A DNA stretch of 64,000 nucleotides, taken from Ignatzschineria indica. GTDB taxonomy: Bacteria > Pseudomonadota > Gammaproteobacteria > Cardiobacteriales > Wohlfahrtiimonadaceae. Positions 1 through 10,930 of this stretch are shown here, piece by piece (the first letter of the stretch is position 1; each line of letters opens with the position of its first letter). Where the stretch lies: NCBI RefSeq assembly GCF_003121925.1, contig NZ_QEWR01000002.1, positions 868,001 to 932,000 on the forward strand, read 5' to 3'. The notes beneath the pieces are model-generated. The model was not told where the DNA came from. It saw only the letters and a program-made list of their open reading frames with translations, and made no database searches. Made by a program: the position numbers and the translations under genes.

Positions 1-1
1 C

Positions 2-1006
2 ATTGTGCCACGTACAAATTTTGAGACAAAAGAGGTTCCGCTCGATATCTATCTTCGTCCACGAAAACAGCGTACACTCTCACTCGGTGTCGGTTACTCT
101 TCCGATATCGGTCTAAAAGCGATGGCAGGACTCAATTGGCACTATATCAATCGTTATGGACATAAACTCTTTACCAATCTTCTCTGGGCACAAAAGAGAC
201 GTGATGCAATGATCAACTATCAGATCCCAGGAAGTCATCCCGTACAAGACCGCTATAACATCTTCTTCAACTACAATTTTGAAGATACCTCCACAAAAGA
301 TTACACCACCTATCTTGTGGGAGGCTCTAAAGAGCGAGTACGAGATCAATATATGTATGGCTTCTCCCTCCATTATCAATATGACCGTTTTAGAGATATT
401 GAAGGAGTACGCCAAAATAGCAAGCTCTTAATCCCCACAATCTATGGTGAGTGGAAAAGCTCTCCCAATCTCCCTTTTGATCAATTTGGTTTTAAAATTG
501 AAGGTCGCGTAAGAGGAGCTGTCAAAAATGTTGCCGCTGATATGAGCTTTTTACAGACAAGTGCTATTTTGCACACCTATCTACCAATCACTGATACCGA
601 TCGTTTTGTTTTAAGAGCCGGTGCCGGTTATACCAAGATTCGCGACAAGGATCTACGTAAACTACCACCGAGCCTTCGATTCTATACCGGCGGTGATAAC
701 ACTGTTCGAGGCTATAAATATGATGGTATTGGTGAGAAAGGTTATAACGGCGATATCTATGGTGGAAAAAAGATGGTCCTAGCGAGTGTCGAATATGAGC
801 ATAAAATCACGCCAAGCTTTGCAATTGTCGGCTTTGTAGATGCCGGTGATGCTTATAATGATAAGGTCAATCTAAAATATGGTGCCGGAACCGGTATTCG
901 CTGGTATTCCCCGATTGGTGCTGTTCGACTCGATATTGCTCATGGTTTTAATAAAGAGTTTGGCGAAACCGTTAAACTTCACCTCAATATTGGCACGGAT
1001 CTATAA
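2..1006 (+). CDS. tamA: TamA C-terminal part, outer-membrane assembly factor (5' truncated by window edge)
   Basis: This is the C-terminal third of an Omp85-family protein; the reading frame is open to the first base, so the gene starts outside the window. The visible 334 residues begin at the end of the last POTRA domain (a VPLDIYLRPRK stretch) and run through the beta-barrel. The signature strand sequences RFYTGGDNTVRGY and GIRWYSPIGAVRLDIA are typical of TamA rather than BamA, and the chain ends in a hydrophobic strand. In the family, TamA sits in the outer membrane and works with inner-membrane TamB in envelope biogenesis. It is followed 15 bp later by tilS on the same strand; tamB is not seen here and would have to lie elsewhere. 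Confidence 0.88.
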   Translation: MVPRTNFETKEVPLDIYLRPRKQRTLSLGVGYSSDIGLKAMAGLNWHYINRYGHKLFTNLLWAQKRRDAMINYQIPGSHPVQDRYNIFFNYNFEDTSTKDYTTYLVGGSKERVRDQYMYGFSLHYQYDRFRDIEGVRQNSKLLIPTIYGEWKSSPNLPFDQFGFKIEGRVRGAVKNVAADMSFLQTSAILHTYLPITDTDRFVLRAGAGYTKIRDKDLRKLPPSLRFYTGGDNTVRGYKYDGIGEKGYNGDIYGGKKMVLASVEYEHKITPSFAIVGFVDAGDAYNDKVNLKYGAGTGIRWYSPIGAVRLDIAHGFNKEFGETVKLHLNIGTDL

Positions 1007-1021
1007 GTGGAGAGTGATTAA

Positions 1022-2401
1022 ATGCAAAAGCAGAGTCCCCTACCAAAATGGTATTTTGATATCTTCAACCGCTATCGGGAGAGACTTCAACAGAAAGAGG
1101 CTCTCTACTTAGCCCTCAGTGCCGGTGTTGACTCCAATACCCTACTCCATTGGCTCTATACATTTAGAGAGGAACTTCCCCCGATCTATACAATTCATGT
1201 TAATCATAACTGGCATGATAATTACTCCCATCTTTGGGCAAACTTTGCGCGCCAACGTGCCGAGTTTTATGGTTTTACCCATTACCACTATGAAGCTTTT
1301 TTTGATTTAGAAGAGATGTCGGGGCTCGAAGCTGCAGGGAGAGAGATGCGCTATATTAAATTTGCAGAGACAATGCAACCTAACTCCCTTCTCTGTGTTG
1401 CCCACCATCGCTCTGATCAAGCAGAAACATTGATACAACGACTTCTTCGAAGTTCAGGCACAAGAGGCCTTGGTGCTATGCGAGATTTTAATACCGTTCG
1501 CTTTGGTGCTTACGATATCGATCTTTTCCGCCCTTTTCTCTCTATCTCTAAAAAGACGCTTTATGAAACGGCAATTGCACTCAATCTCCCCTGGTTAGAA
1601 GATTACACAAATCACGAGGCTGATGATATGGAGCGCAATATTATCCGAAATGATCTCTTCAAGCGGATGGAGACTTCCTTTCCACAATATGAAGAAGCGT
1701 TCTATCAAGTTACACAATTTATGCAAGAGGCGGATGATCTCCTCTTAGAACTTGCGATGCTTGATCTTGAAAAAATCGCTCAAAAAAAGGAAATAGAGAC
1801 AGATAGAGCAGAAGGAGATTTAGAAAGAGTTGCTCCTCAGCTACACCTCCCCTCTCTAAAAAAACTGAGCCTTGCACGGCAAAAAAATCTACTACAGGCT
1901 TGGATTCGTCCCTATAATCTTATCTTCTCACAACGCCAGCTTACTGAATTTATAAGAGTCTTTCTTGACGGAGCCCCAACCCATCAAACTCGTTTTGAGC
2001 TCGATCCTTACGTCATACTCTATTTCCAAGATTACCTCTATCTAGAAGAGAAATCAGAGGTCTTATCCTCCTTTAAATCCTTTCAACTCACTCCTAGTAG
2101 CAATGCGCCGAGCCGCCATTTTTGGCAACAATTTTCAGCTGATGATCTTCTACTCGTTAAACGACAAGGTGGTGAGCGCTTTCACCCGCTCTATCGGGAG
2201 CGCAGTCAACAATTAAAAAAATTACTACAAGAGGCAAAAATTCCTGTTTGGGAACGAGATAACTGTTGGTTGCTTAAAGAGCGAAAAAGCGGAGAGATTT
2301 TATGGATTAATCATCTCGGTTTTGCTAAATCCTTAGAAAGTGAGATTGAAGGAGAGGGGTTAGCGCCGGCATTAATTCCTGCAGTATCCAACGCTAACTA
2401 G
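1022..2401 (+). CDS. tilS: tRNA(Ile)-lysidine synthetase TilS
   Basis: TilS attaches lysine to C34 of the CAU-anticodon tRNA-Ile, changing its decoding from AUG to AUA. The 459-residue length fits the gammaproteobacterial form. The N-terminal PP-loop ATPase domain carries SAGVDS at residues 33-38, where most relatives have SGGxDS, followed by an HVNH motif and a conserved arginine-rich helix. The C-terminal domain contains VKRQGGERFHP, the typical tRNA-binding TilS_C region. The ATG is preceded by a GGAG-like site 15 bp after the tamA stop, so the two are probably co-transcribed. The Gly-to-Ala change in the loop is conservative and the rest of the protein is intact, so I expect an active enzyme. 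Confidence 0.93.
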   Translation: MQKQSPLPKWYFDIFNRYRERLQQKEALYLALSAGVDSNTLLHWLYTFREELPPIYTIHVNHNWHDNYSHLWANFARQRAEFYGFTHYHYEAFFDLEEMSGLEAAGREMRYIKFAETMQPNSLLCVAHHRSDQAETLIQRLLRSSGTRGLGAMRDFNTVRFGAYDIDLFRPFLSISKKTLYETAIALNLPWLEDYTNHEADDMERNIIRNDLFKRMETSFPQYEEAFYQVTQFMQEADDLLLELAMLDLEKIAQKKEIETDRAEGDLERVAPQLHLPSLKKLSLARQKNLLQAWIRPYNLIFSQRQLTEFIRVFLDGAPTHQTRFELDPYVILYFQDYLYLEEKSEVLSSFKSFQLTPSSNAPSRHFWQQFSADDLLLVKRQGGERFHPLYRERSQQLKKLLQEAKIPVWERDNCWLLKERKSGEILWINHLGFAKSLESEIEGEGLAPALIPAVSNAN

Positions 2402-2431
2402 AGATAATAGAGATGCAGTAAGATCGATCTA

Positions 2432-3313
2432 TTAATCTGCATTTAACTCAGGTGGCAATATCCAGTAGTTACTCTGATTATTCACCTCCATATAGCGCTT
2501 AAATTCAGGCGATTGGTACGCGGCAATAATCGCCTTTGCCCAATCACTATCACGATTTTTATCTAAAACAACAACTTGAAGATAGAGATCTTCCAAAAGA
2601 TCCTCTTGGAGCAATACTTTGCTAGCATCCATCTGACCAAGCCAGACTATGCTCCCCGGAATCACAGCAAAATCTGCATCATCCAAGACTCGAGGAATAA
2701 GATGGGAATCAACCTCTTTAATATTTAAATGATAAGGGTTTGCGACAATATCATTCCGTGTTGCCGCCATCAGATTAATATCTGGTGCTAAGGTGATCCA
2801 TCCAGCCTTTGCTAATAAACCATAAGCTCTTGCAGCATTCGATGCATCTTGTGGGATTAAAATTGTCATCTCTTCATTTATATCGACTAATTGTTGATGA
2901 CGATTTGAAAAGATCCCAGCAGGAACCGTTGGAATCTTCGCTAAAGCCACAAGGTTTGTACCACGCTGCTCATTAAAGACCTTCATATATCCGGCATGCT
3001 GGGCAACCACCACATCTACGGCATCTTCTAACATTGCGATATTAGACTCTATTAATGCAGAAAAATTGATGCGCTTAATGGTATAACCTTCTGCTTCAAG
3101 TATCGGAGCAATTGCCTCGTCAAACAGCTCATTATAGGGTCCTGGAGATACACCCATCACAATCTCATTCTCCCGATGATCTGCGCTACAGCCAACTAAC
3201 CCCAGAGTCAAAATTCCCACAAGAGCCCCTGCAAGAAAGGGTTTTCGTAATAGGACTAATATCTTTTTTAAAGCAACAATGCTCTTCCCGTTCTGATTTA
3301 TATTGCGTACCAC
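2432..3313 (-). CDS. NlpA/MetQ-family substrate-binding lipoprotein
   Basis: A 293-residue exported lipoprotein: a basic N-terminus, a hydrophobic segment at about residues 22-40 and a lipobox LVGC with the lipidated Cys at 42. The mature part follows the NlpA (MetQ) fold, with a GVSPGPYNELF start, an ALIESN region and a PGSIVWLGQMDASK segment near the end. MetQ proteins bind methionine for the MetNI ABC importer, but no metN or metI lies beside it, so the ligand is uncertain. The start is GTG: the sequence AAGGAG lies 9 nt upstream and no in-frame ATG occurs before the lipobox. It is transcribed convergently with tilS and divergently from znuA. Confidence 0.8.
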   Translation of the reverse strand: MVRNINQNGKSIVALKKILVLLRKPFLAGALVGILTLGLVGCSADHRENEIVMGVSPGPYNELFDEAIAPILEAEGYTIKRINFSALIESNIAMLEDAVDVVVAQHAGYMKVFNEQRGTNLVALAKIPTVPAGIFSNRHQQLVDINEEMTILIPQDASNAARAYGLLAKAGWITLAPDINLMAATRNDIVANPYHLNIKEVDSHLIPRVLDDADFAVIPGSIVWLGQMDASKVLLQEDLLEDLYLQVVVLDKNRDSDWAKAIIAAYQSPEFKRYMEVNNQSNYWILPPELNAD

Positions 3314-3605
3314 CTCACAACACTCCTTCTAGAAAACTTAATTTATATGTTTTATATACTTTATAAGAAGAAGTGTAACTTACTTTAATTATATTGCAAA
3401 ATAAAATTGATCCTTAAAGCTTTCCTTCAAGTGTTATTTAAAATGTCATTCTTAGATAAAAATTTAAGGGATAATTTGCATTTAACTATTGACAAGCACG
3501 CTATCATATTAAGTAGGCCTATCAAAAGGTCACTGCAAAGAGTGCTCGATCCTTTCGATCGACTCTCAAGGAAACATTAAAAACTATTATTTGAGGATAT
3601 CGACA

Positions 3606-4631
<1,026 letters not shown>

Positions 4632-4722
4632 ACGTTTAAATAATCGAAATATAGGGATAAATGTGCTACTATCTTAGCCATTTGATCCACTATTATTTAC
4701 CAAAGCAGAGGCAACTAGAACT

Positions 4723-6369
4723 ATGTCTGAAAATATTGTTCGCACTAACTTTATTCGTCAAATTATCGATAAAGATTTAGAGAGCGGAAAATACCAGCGT
4801 CCATCGGATATTCATACACGCTTCCCACCGGAACCAAATGGCTATCTGCATATTGGGCATGCAAAATCTATCTGCCTCAACTTTGGCATTGCGAGAGATT
4901 ATGGCGGTCGCTGTAATCTCCGCTTTGACGATACTAACCCGACAAAAGAGGAGATCGAATATGTTGAAGCGATCAAAAAAGATGTCGAATGGTTAGGATT
5001 TAAGTGGGATGATCTCTTCTATGCATCGGACTACTTTGAAAAATTCTACGAAGCAGCCATACACCTTATCAAAAAAGGGTTAGCCTATGTTGATGATAGT
5101 AGTGCTGAAGAGATTCGCCAAATGCGCGGGACCTTAACAGAGCCCGGCATTAACTCCCCCTATCGAGAGCGCTCTATTGCAGAGAATCTCGATCTCTTTG
5201 CGCGCATGCGTGCAGGGGAATTTGAAGATGGCGCTAAGGTGCTTCGCGCTAAGATCGATATGGCATCTCCTAATATGAATCTACGAGATCCGGCGCTCTA
5301 TCGTATTCGCCACGAAGCTCATCACCAAACAGGGGATAAGTGGTGCATCTATCCAATGTATGACTTTGCACATGCCTTAAGTGATGCCATTGAGGGCATT
5401 ACCCACTCAATCTGTACATTAGAATTTGAAGATCATCGCCCACTCTATGATTGGTGTGTTGAAAATGCCGATATGCCTCATACGCCAAGACAGTATGAGT
5501 TTTCACGTCTTAATATCGAATATAACGTGATGTCAAAACGTCTTTTAACACAACTGGTAGCCACCGGAATTGTCGATGGTTGGAATGATCCTCGTATGCC
5601 GACCATTTCAGGGCTTCGTCGTCGTGGATGCCCACCAGAAGCGCTCCGTCTCTTCTGTGATCGCATTGGTGTTACAAAATCAGAAAATATGATTGAGCTG
5701 CAACAATTGAGTCAATCGATGCGAGATGTCCTCAATGAGATGGCAGATCGCCGCATGGCAGTTCTCGATCCGTTAAAAGTGACTCTCACTAATCTTCCTC
5801 ATGATGAATTATTGGAAATTGCCAATCATCCTCAAGATGAGAGTCGTGGAACTCGTAGCGTTAACTTTAGCAATACACTCTATATTGATCGCGCTGACTT
5901 TAAAGAGGAAGCGAATAAGAAATATAAACGTCTTGTGCTTGACGGTTATGTTCGTCTCCGTGGCGCCTATATCATCAAAGCAACCGAAGTTATTAAGGAT
6001 GAGAATGGTGAAATTGTAGAAGTTATTGCTGAAATTATTCCAGGATCACTCGGAAAGAATGTCGAAGGCGTTAAAGCGCGTGGTGTTATTCAATGGGTCT
6101 CTGCTAAGGATGCCATCGATATTACCATTCATAACTATGATGTTCTCTTTACAGAGAAGAATCCTCAAGGAATGCCAGGAGATATGCTTGACTATCTCAA
6201 CAAAGACTCCCTGACCGTTGTCTATGGTAAAGGGGAGCCGGCATTAGCAGATGCGCCGATAGAGCAAGCCTATCAATTTGAACGTATTGGTTACTATGCT
6301 CGCGATTCTAAAGCAGAAGAGTTAGTCTTCAATCGGGTTGTCGAACTGAAAGATAGCTTTGGAGAATAA
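4723..6369 (+). CDS. glnS: Glutaminyl-tRNA synthetase
   Basis: Class I aminoacyl-tRNA synthetase charging tRNA-Gln; 548 residues, the usual bacterial length. The ATP-binding HIGH motif is at residues 43-46 ([10 protein letters not shown]), and the KMSKS-equivalent VMSKR is at about 269-273. The [17 protein letters not shown] block and the C-terminal beta-barrel anticodon-binding region separate it from GluRS. A purine-rich AGAGG lies 11 nt before the ATG. Its last codons contain the ribosome-binding site of the following hisQ, two bases past the stop, so the transporter genes are probably translationally coupled to it. Confidence 0.96.
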   Translation: MSENIVRTNFIRQIIDKDLESGKYQRPSDIHTRFPPEPNGYLHIGHAKSICLNFGIARDYGGRCNLRFDDTNPTKEEIEYVEAIKKDVEWLGFKWDDLFYASDYFEKFYEAAIHLIKKGLAYVDDSSAEEIRQMRGTLTEPGINSPYRERSIAENLDLFARMRAGEFEDGAKVLRAKIDMASPNMNLRDPALYRIRHEAHHQTGDKWCIYPMYDFAHALSDAIEGITHSICTLEFEDHRPLYDWCVENADMPHTPRQYEFSRLNIEYNVMSKRLLTQLVATGIVDGWNDPRMPTISGLRRRGCPPEALRLFCDRIGVTKSENMIELQQLSQSMRDVLNEMADRRMAVLDPLKVTLTNLPHDELLEIANHPQDESRGTRSVNFSNTLYIDRADFKEEANKKYKRLVLDGYVRLRGAYIIKATEVIKDENGEIVEVIAEIIPGSLGKNVEGVKARGVIQWVSAKDAIDITIHNYDVLFTEKNPQGMPGDMLDYLNKDSLTVVYGKGEPALADAPIEQAYQFERIGYYARDSKAEELVFNRVVELKDSFGE

Positions 6370-6371
6370 GT

Positions 6372-7067
6372 TTGAGTGAGATAATCAAATATGGCCCCTC
6401 ACTCCTTGAGGGGTTTTTCATCACTATTGCCCTCGGTCTGCTCTCCTTTATTATTGCCGTAATATTGGGATTTGGTTCCGCTTTACTTGCGCTTAGCAAG
6501 CATCGCTTATTGCGGTCAATTTCAAAGATCTATACCACAATAATTCGTGGCATTCCGGATATTGTGCTCATCTTCTTAATCTTTTTTGGATTACAGGAGT
6601 TGATGAACCAATTAACAGAGCTTCTTAATCTTAGCCCGATCTTTCTCGATCCTTTTGTATCGGGGATTATTACCATCGGCCTAATCTTTGGTGCATTTAT
6701 TTCAGAGACATTTCGAGGCGCTTTAATGTCTGTTCCGAAAGGGCAATTTGAATCATCTATTGCGCTTGGCATGTCAAAACCCCACTTCTATCGCCGAATC
6801 ATCTTTCCTCAAGCGATGCGTTTTGCCTTGCCGGGATTAAGCAATAACTGGTTAGTGATGTTAAAGACAACCGCGCTTGTCTCTCTTATCGGATTACATG
6901 ATCTTGTCTTTATCGCAAACAATGCAGGTAAAGCAACACGTCTCTCCTTCGATTTCTATCTTGTTACAGCGTTAGGTTTTTTACTCTTAACATCAGCATC
7001 CATTCTGATTATTAAATATCTAGAGCGCCACTATAGTACAGGATTTAATAACGAGGTATCACTATGA
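6372..7067 (+). CDS. hisQ: HisQ-like polar amino-acid ABC transporter permease
   Basis: Inner-membrane permease of the histidine/lysine/arginine/ornithine type, 231 residues with about five hydrophobic segments. The RGIPDIVLIFLIFFGLQ region, the ETFRGALMSVPKGQ EAA loop and ALPGLSNNW closely follow enterobacterial HisQ. The start is TTG, two bases after the glnS stop; GGAGAA inside the end of glnS is spaced 7-8 nt from it and no in-frame ATG occurs early, so the TTG is well supported. It overlaps hisM by 4 bp (ATGA). No gene for the ATPase (HisP) or a cognate periplasmic binding protein is adjacent. Confidence 0.82.
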   Translation: MSEIIKYGPSLLEGFFITIALGLLSFIIAVILGFGSALLALSKHRLLRSISKIYTTIIRGIPDIVLIFLIFFGLQELMNQLTELLNLSPIFLDPFVSGIITIGLIFGAFISETFRGALMSVPKGQFESSIALGMSKPHFYRRIIFPQAMRFALPGLSNNWLVMLKTTALVSLIGLHDLVFIANNAGKATRLSFDFYLVTALGFLLLTSASILIIKYLERHYSTGFNNEVSL

Positions 7068-7765
7068 TGGATGCATTAGATGCTATTCTTCCGGAATTGC
7101 CCGACCTATTACCAGCTGTTTGGCTAACGATTAAGCTGACTGTTATAGCCTCTCTTTTAGGGCTACTCTTTGCCGTTCCTCTCTCTATTTTAGCGCTCTC
7201 TAAAAATCGTTTTATTACACTTCCGATTGAGCTCTTTAGCTACTTTTTTAGAGGAACACCACTTCTTGTTCAGATCTATCTGATCTACTTTGGGTTAGGT
7301 CAATTTGAAGCAGTACGCAATAGTGGCTGGCTTTGGGATCATGTCTTAACTGACGCCTATAAATGTGCATTAATCGCCTTTACACTCAATACCTGTGCTT
7401 ACACAATAGAGATCTTTAAAGGTGCTCTAAAGCATACCCCTAAAGGCGAAATTGAAGCCGGCATTGCATTTGGTATGAGTAAATTGACACTCTTTCGCCG
7501 GATTATCTTTCCTTCTGGGTTTAGACGAGCACTACCTGCTTATAGCAATGAAGTGATCTTTATGCTCCATGGAACGGCACAAGCGTCCGTCTTAACACTG
7601 ATCGATATCTTAGGCTGGGCGCGTAGAGTCTATAGCATCACCTATTCCCCCTTCATTCCATTTCTTATCGCGGCAATCGTCTACCTGCTACTGACCTTTG
7701 TTCTGGTTGCAATCTTTAGATATTGTGAAAAACGTTGGTTATCACATCTAAAACCAACCTTCTAG
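7064..7765 (+). CDS. hisM: HisM-like polar amino-acid ABC transporter permease
   Basis: Partner permease to the preceding gene, 233 residues, with the FRGTPLLVQ segment, TLNTCAYTIEIFKGA and ALPAYSNEVIFML typical of HisM, and a C-terminus (CEKRWLSHLKP) almost superimposable on HisM. Together HisQ and HisM form the membrane channel of a basic amino-acid importer. The ATG overlaps the hisQ stop (ATGA), with GAGGT upstream. A terminator-like hairpin follows about 80 bp downstream. The precise substrate (His, Arg, Lys or Orn) cannot be read from the permease alone. Confidence 0.83.
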   Translation: MMDALDAILPELPDLLPAVWLTIKLTVIASLLGLLFAVPLSILALSKNRFITLPIELFSYFFRGTPLLVQIYLIYFGLGQFEAVRNSGWLWDHVLTDAYKCALIAFTLNTCAYTIEIFKGALKHTPKGEIEAGIAFGMSKLTLFRRIIFPSGFRRALPAYSNEVIFMLHGTAQASVLTLIDILGWARRVYSITYSPFIPFLIAAIVYLLLTFVLVAIFRYCEKRWLSHLKPTF

Positions 7766-8517
7766 TAGCTTGGATAATTAGCAAAAAATTATTGGCTATA
7801 ATTGCAAATATAGAGGTCAAATAAACTCCAATAAGAATCGATAAATCCCCTAAGAACCTATTATCTAACTAACAGGAGACTTAGGGGATATTTTATTGTC
7901 AGGAGACTTGATAAAATCAATATTTTTCTATGATAGATCTATCAATAGAATGACTTAAGATTACTAATAGAAGAGCGAGACATACTCAAACCTTCTAGCA
8001 AGAAGTTCTCTATTGGGATTCAAATAATCAAAAATACTCTAAAACATAGAGATATCAACTAAAAGATAGATCAAAACTATATCGAAATAGAGATCATTCC
8101 ATGATATAAATAACAAAAAACCACATTTACTACAAAATATGAACTGAGTTATGAACCATGAAAAACAGACACACAACTCGATATCCTTTTGCTTTTGAGT
8201 TATCTGCATCAAAAAAATATTTAAGTTTTAAATTTCCAAGTTTTAAAACTTCGTTTAAATCAATAAATAGTAACCATTAAGTTTAAAAATATATCTCAAC
8301 TGATGATTTTTTATATTGTACTTTTAACTTTAACTGTTAAAAACAGACTCTTTTCTTTTGTTTCAAAACTAAAGTTTAGAAATATAAGTTAACTATTAAG
8401 ATAAAATTAGTCGGCTGATCCACTTATTGATAATATTATTGTCAGTCAAGAATAGTTTTAAATATCAAATAATCGTTGCATCTAATATTTTATACATACT
8501 TCTAAAGGAAAATAAAA
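7766..8517. other. AT-rich intergenic island with palindromes
   Basis: This 750-bp stretch is markedly poorer in G+C than its neighbours and has no convincing gene. Besides the hisM hairpin it holds a perfect 14-bp palindrome AAGTTTTAAAACTT (8238-8251) and an interrupted palindrome TTTTAAC-7 nt-GTTAAAA (8322-8342), both upstream of the XRE regulator and possible operators for it. Confidence 0.55.
7845..7899 (+). terminator. Terminator-like hairpin after hisM
   Basis: ATCCCCTAAG (7845-7854) pairs perfectly with CTTAGGGGAT (7880-7889) around a 25-nt loop and is followed by ATTTTATTGT. The loop is long and the T-run short, so the strength is uncertain. Confidence 0.6.
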
Positions 8518-8868
8518 TTGGACCACTTATTAGAATCTTTTGGACAAAGACTAAAGTCTGAACGGGTCAAGCTCTCGATGACCCAATCAGAATTAGCCAA
8601 AGAACTAAATATATCTCAAATGTCTATTAGTCTTTATGAGGCGAATAAGTCTATCCCAAACTTAAAGTTTTTATACTCCCTGTACCCCTTAGGTTTTAAT
8701 GTTGAGTACCTAATATTTGGGGAAAATGGACTCAATCAAGATAGAAACTTTAATTTGCGCTCCTATTATAAAAAAATTGCAACTGCTTTAGATTTTTTAG
8801 AGCAGAAGCTAGATACCAATATCTCAACAGAAACAAAAATAGAACTTATCGACTTTCTATTAAACTAA
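8518..8868 (+). CDS. Small XRE-family helix-turn-helix regulator
   Basis: A 116-residue protein with a Cro/CI-type DNA-binding domain at about residues 6-65: the segment SMTQSELAKELNISQMSISLYE is a textbook HTH. A FNVEYLIFGE stretch follows, as in phage-repressor-like proteins, then a C-terminal helical tail of about 45 residues with no family I recognise. The start is TTG with AAAGGA 8 nt upstream; no ATG precedes the HTH. It stands alone in an AT-rich island between hisM and convergent dnaG, with no phage or toxin gene nearby, and may be a remnant or an acquired gene. Targets are unknown. Confidence 0.8.
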   Translation: MDHLLESFGQRLKSERVKLSMTQSELAKELNISQMSISLYEANKSIPNLKFLYSLYPLGFNVEYLIFGENGLNQDRNFNLRSYYKKIATALDFLEQKLDTNISTETKIELIDFLLN

Positions 8869-9039
8869 AACGATAACATTGCCTATAAAAACAACAAACA
8901 AGAATAAATTAAGGGATAAAACAGGCAAGATAACCAGGGACATATCAACAGATATAAGAATATAATTATTATAAATTTACAAATTCTATTTTCAATAGTA
9001 CCCCTATCTAATTAAGACTATTGCATTAGTAAAATTAAC

Positions 9040-10776
9040 CTAAGGGTTTCTCAAAAGAGCCAACTCATCAGGAGTTAAAGGCTCATTGTTTTGCAGCTTT
9101 GCTAAAACCTTTTTTAGGGGCGTCTCTCCTCTCGTTAATTGCTTGAGGAGATCTTTTAACTCATTCTCTTGTAACTCTTCTGAGATTAGAAGCTCTTGTG
9201 TAGCCAGATTTCGGAGCCAATCACTCCATGGCTCATCTTGAAAATGTAAAATGAGCTGCGCCGCACTCTCAAGATGCGGGTAATCTTGAATAGCTGTAAT
9301 AATCTCATAGAGATGATTCTGCTCTAAGTCATCGCTTTCAAGTAGAAAATGCATTCCTTGAAGAGTTCGCCCTAATGCCGGGTTAGTTAAAAGTAAAATA
9401 ACAATTCGCTCAATTAGAGAGAGTCCTGCACTAAAATCAACATGTCGACGCTGGGGCGTACTTCTCCCCTCTCTAACGTAACGATTCAATATTCCTGCCG
9501 AAAGATTCGCTCTTCGACCAAGTTCTGCTCGCAAAAAATCCCGAAGCGGGATATCGCGCATACTATTAATTTTTTCACCAACATTCTCTAAAAATTGTGA
9601 GCGCCCTTCAAAAGAGCCCATATTGACCTCTCGTTCTGCAGCATCAAAGAGGAATTTAGAGAGAGGTTCAGCTTCTTTAATCAACTGTAAAAAGGCTTCT
9701 GTCCCACTTTTTTGGACATAACTATCGGGATCTTCATTATCTGGTAGAAAGAGAAATGAGATCTCTTTACCTGCAGCAATCACCGGCAAAGCTTCATTCA
9801 TCGCTTTATGTGCAGCAGCAATACCTGCTCGATCGCCATCAAAACAGAAGACTAAACGAGATGTATAGCGCAAGAGAAGCTCGATCTGTCGTGATGCGAT
9901 TGCGGTTCCTAATGTTGCAACAGCATTCCCAATCCCATAATGAGAGAGCATAATGACATCCATATAGCCCTCAACAACTATAATCTCCTCATAATCACGT
10001 TGATACTTGCGCAACTCATAAAGACCATACACCTCCTCTCCTTTATGAAAAATAGGAGTTTCGGGTGAGTTGAGATATTTAGGCTCTCCCTGATCTAAAA
10101 TTCGCCCACCAAAACCGATCGTCTCACCCCGCCGATTACGAATAGGAAACATGATTCGATCTCGAAAACGATCATAGCGTCGCTGATTTTCTGACTCACT
10201 CAAGAGTCCTGCTTCTAAAAGAAGCGACTCCGAAATCCCCTCTCGCATAAGGGCTGTCATTAAATTATTCCAACCGACCGGCGCAAACCCTATTGCAAAC
10301 TTTTTTGCATCTTCACCTGTTAAACCTCTTTTTTGAAGGTATTGGATCGCTCTTTCTGTACCATCCCCCTCTTTAAGGGCTTGTTGATAGAAGGATTGGG
10401 CTAGCTCCATAATCTCAAGCAGCCCTCTCTCTCGTTTAATTACCTCTTTGGGTCTTGTGTTACGCTTCTCATAAGGAACTTCTAATCCCTCAATCTGCGC
10501 AAGAACTTCAACTGCTTCAACAAACTCTAATCGCTCATACTCCATCAAAAAATCTAAAACACTACCACTTGCATTACAACCGAAACAGTAATAAAACTGC
10601 TTGGGCTCACTCACTGTGAATGAAGGAGTCTTTTCATCATGAAAAGGGCAACAAGCCTTATAGTTACTGCCTGCTCGCTTCAATGGAACGCGTTGATTAA
10701 TCACACTGACAATATCTGCCCTTGCAACTAATTGATCGATAAAATCTCGAGGAATAAACCCTTTACCACGACTCAT
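9040..10776 (-). CDS. dnaG: DNA primase DnaG
   Basis: Synthesises RNA primers at the replication fork; 578 residues. The N-terminal zinc finger is visible (Cys43, His46, Cys64, Cys67 in CPFHDEKTPSF...CFGC), followed by the catalytic core with the TOPRIM glutamate/aspartate motifs VEGYMDVI and FCFDGDRAG, and a C-terminal helicase-interaction domain. An in-frame ATG nine bases further upstream directly abuts the AGAGGGA site, so the ATG at 10776, with 9-nt spacing, is the better start. yqeY lies upstream on the same strand; rpsU is absent and rpoD is separated by other genes, so the classic rpsU-dnaG-rpoD operon is broken up. Confidence 0.95.
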   Translation of the reverse strand: MSRGKGFIPRDFIDQLVARADIVSVINQRVPLKRAGSNYKACCPFHDEKTPSFTVSEPKQFYYCFGCNASGSVLDFLMEYERLEFVEAVEVLAQIEGLEVPYEKRNTRPKEVIKRERGLLEIMELAQSFYQQALKEGDGTERAIQYLQKRGLTGEDAKKFAIGFAPVGWNNLMTALMREGISESLLLEAGLLSESENQRRYDRFRDRIMFPIRNRRGETIGFGGRILDQGEPKYLNSPETPIFHKGEEVYGLYELRKYQRDYEEIIVVEGYMDVIMLSHYGIGNAVATLGTAIASRQIELLLRYTSRLVFCFDGDRAGIAAAHKAMNEALPVIAAGKEISFLFLPDNEDPDSYVQKSGTEAFLQLIKEAEPLSKFLFDAAEREVNMGSFEGRSQFLENVGEKINSMRDIPLRDFLRAELGRRANLSAGILNRYVREGRSTPQRRHVDFSAGLSLIERIVILLLTNPALGRTLQGMHFLLESDDLEQNHLYEIITAIQDYPHLESAAQLILHFQDEPWSDWLRNLATQELLISEELQENELKDLLKQLTRGETPLKKVLAKLQNNEPLTPDELALLRNP

Positions 10777-10880
10777 ACTTATCATTCCCTCTGAAGCAAC
10801 TAGAAATCCAACATTCTAATAGATCCAATAAACTTATAAATTCTGTATAAACCCTGCATAGCTCCTATACTGACCTTTCA

Positions 10881-10925
10881 AGCTCTAATGCAGATCTAAT
10901 GTGGATCTAATGCGGATCTAAATGA
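10881..10925. repeat. Degenerate 11-bp tandem repeat (GATCTAATGYG)
   Basis: Three to four adjacent copies of GATCTAATGYG with minor differences lie between dnaG and the yqeY terminator. Confidence 0.7.
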
Positions 10926-10930
10926 TCATT

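Noticed and set aside
3340-3420. Zur box upstream of znuA
   Set aside because: AT-rich, partly palindromic sequence, but no match good enough to the gammaproteobacterial Zur consensus.
7766-9039. Prophage or toxin-antitoxin locus around the XRE gene
   Set aside because: No integrase, structural gene or toxin-like frame accompanies the regulator.
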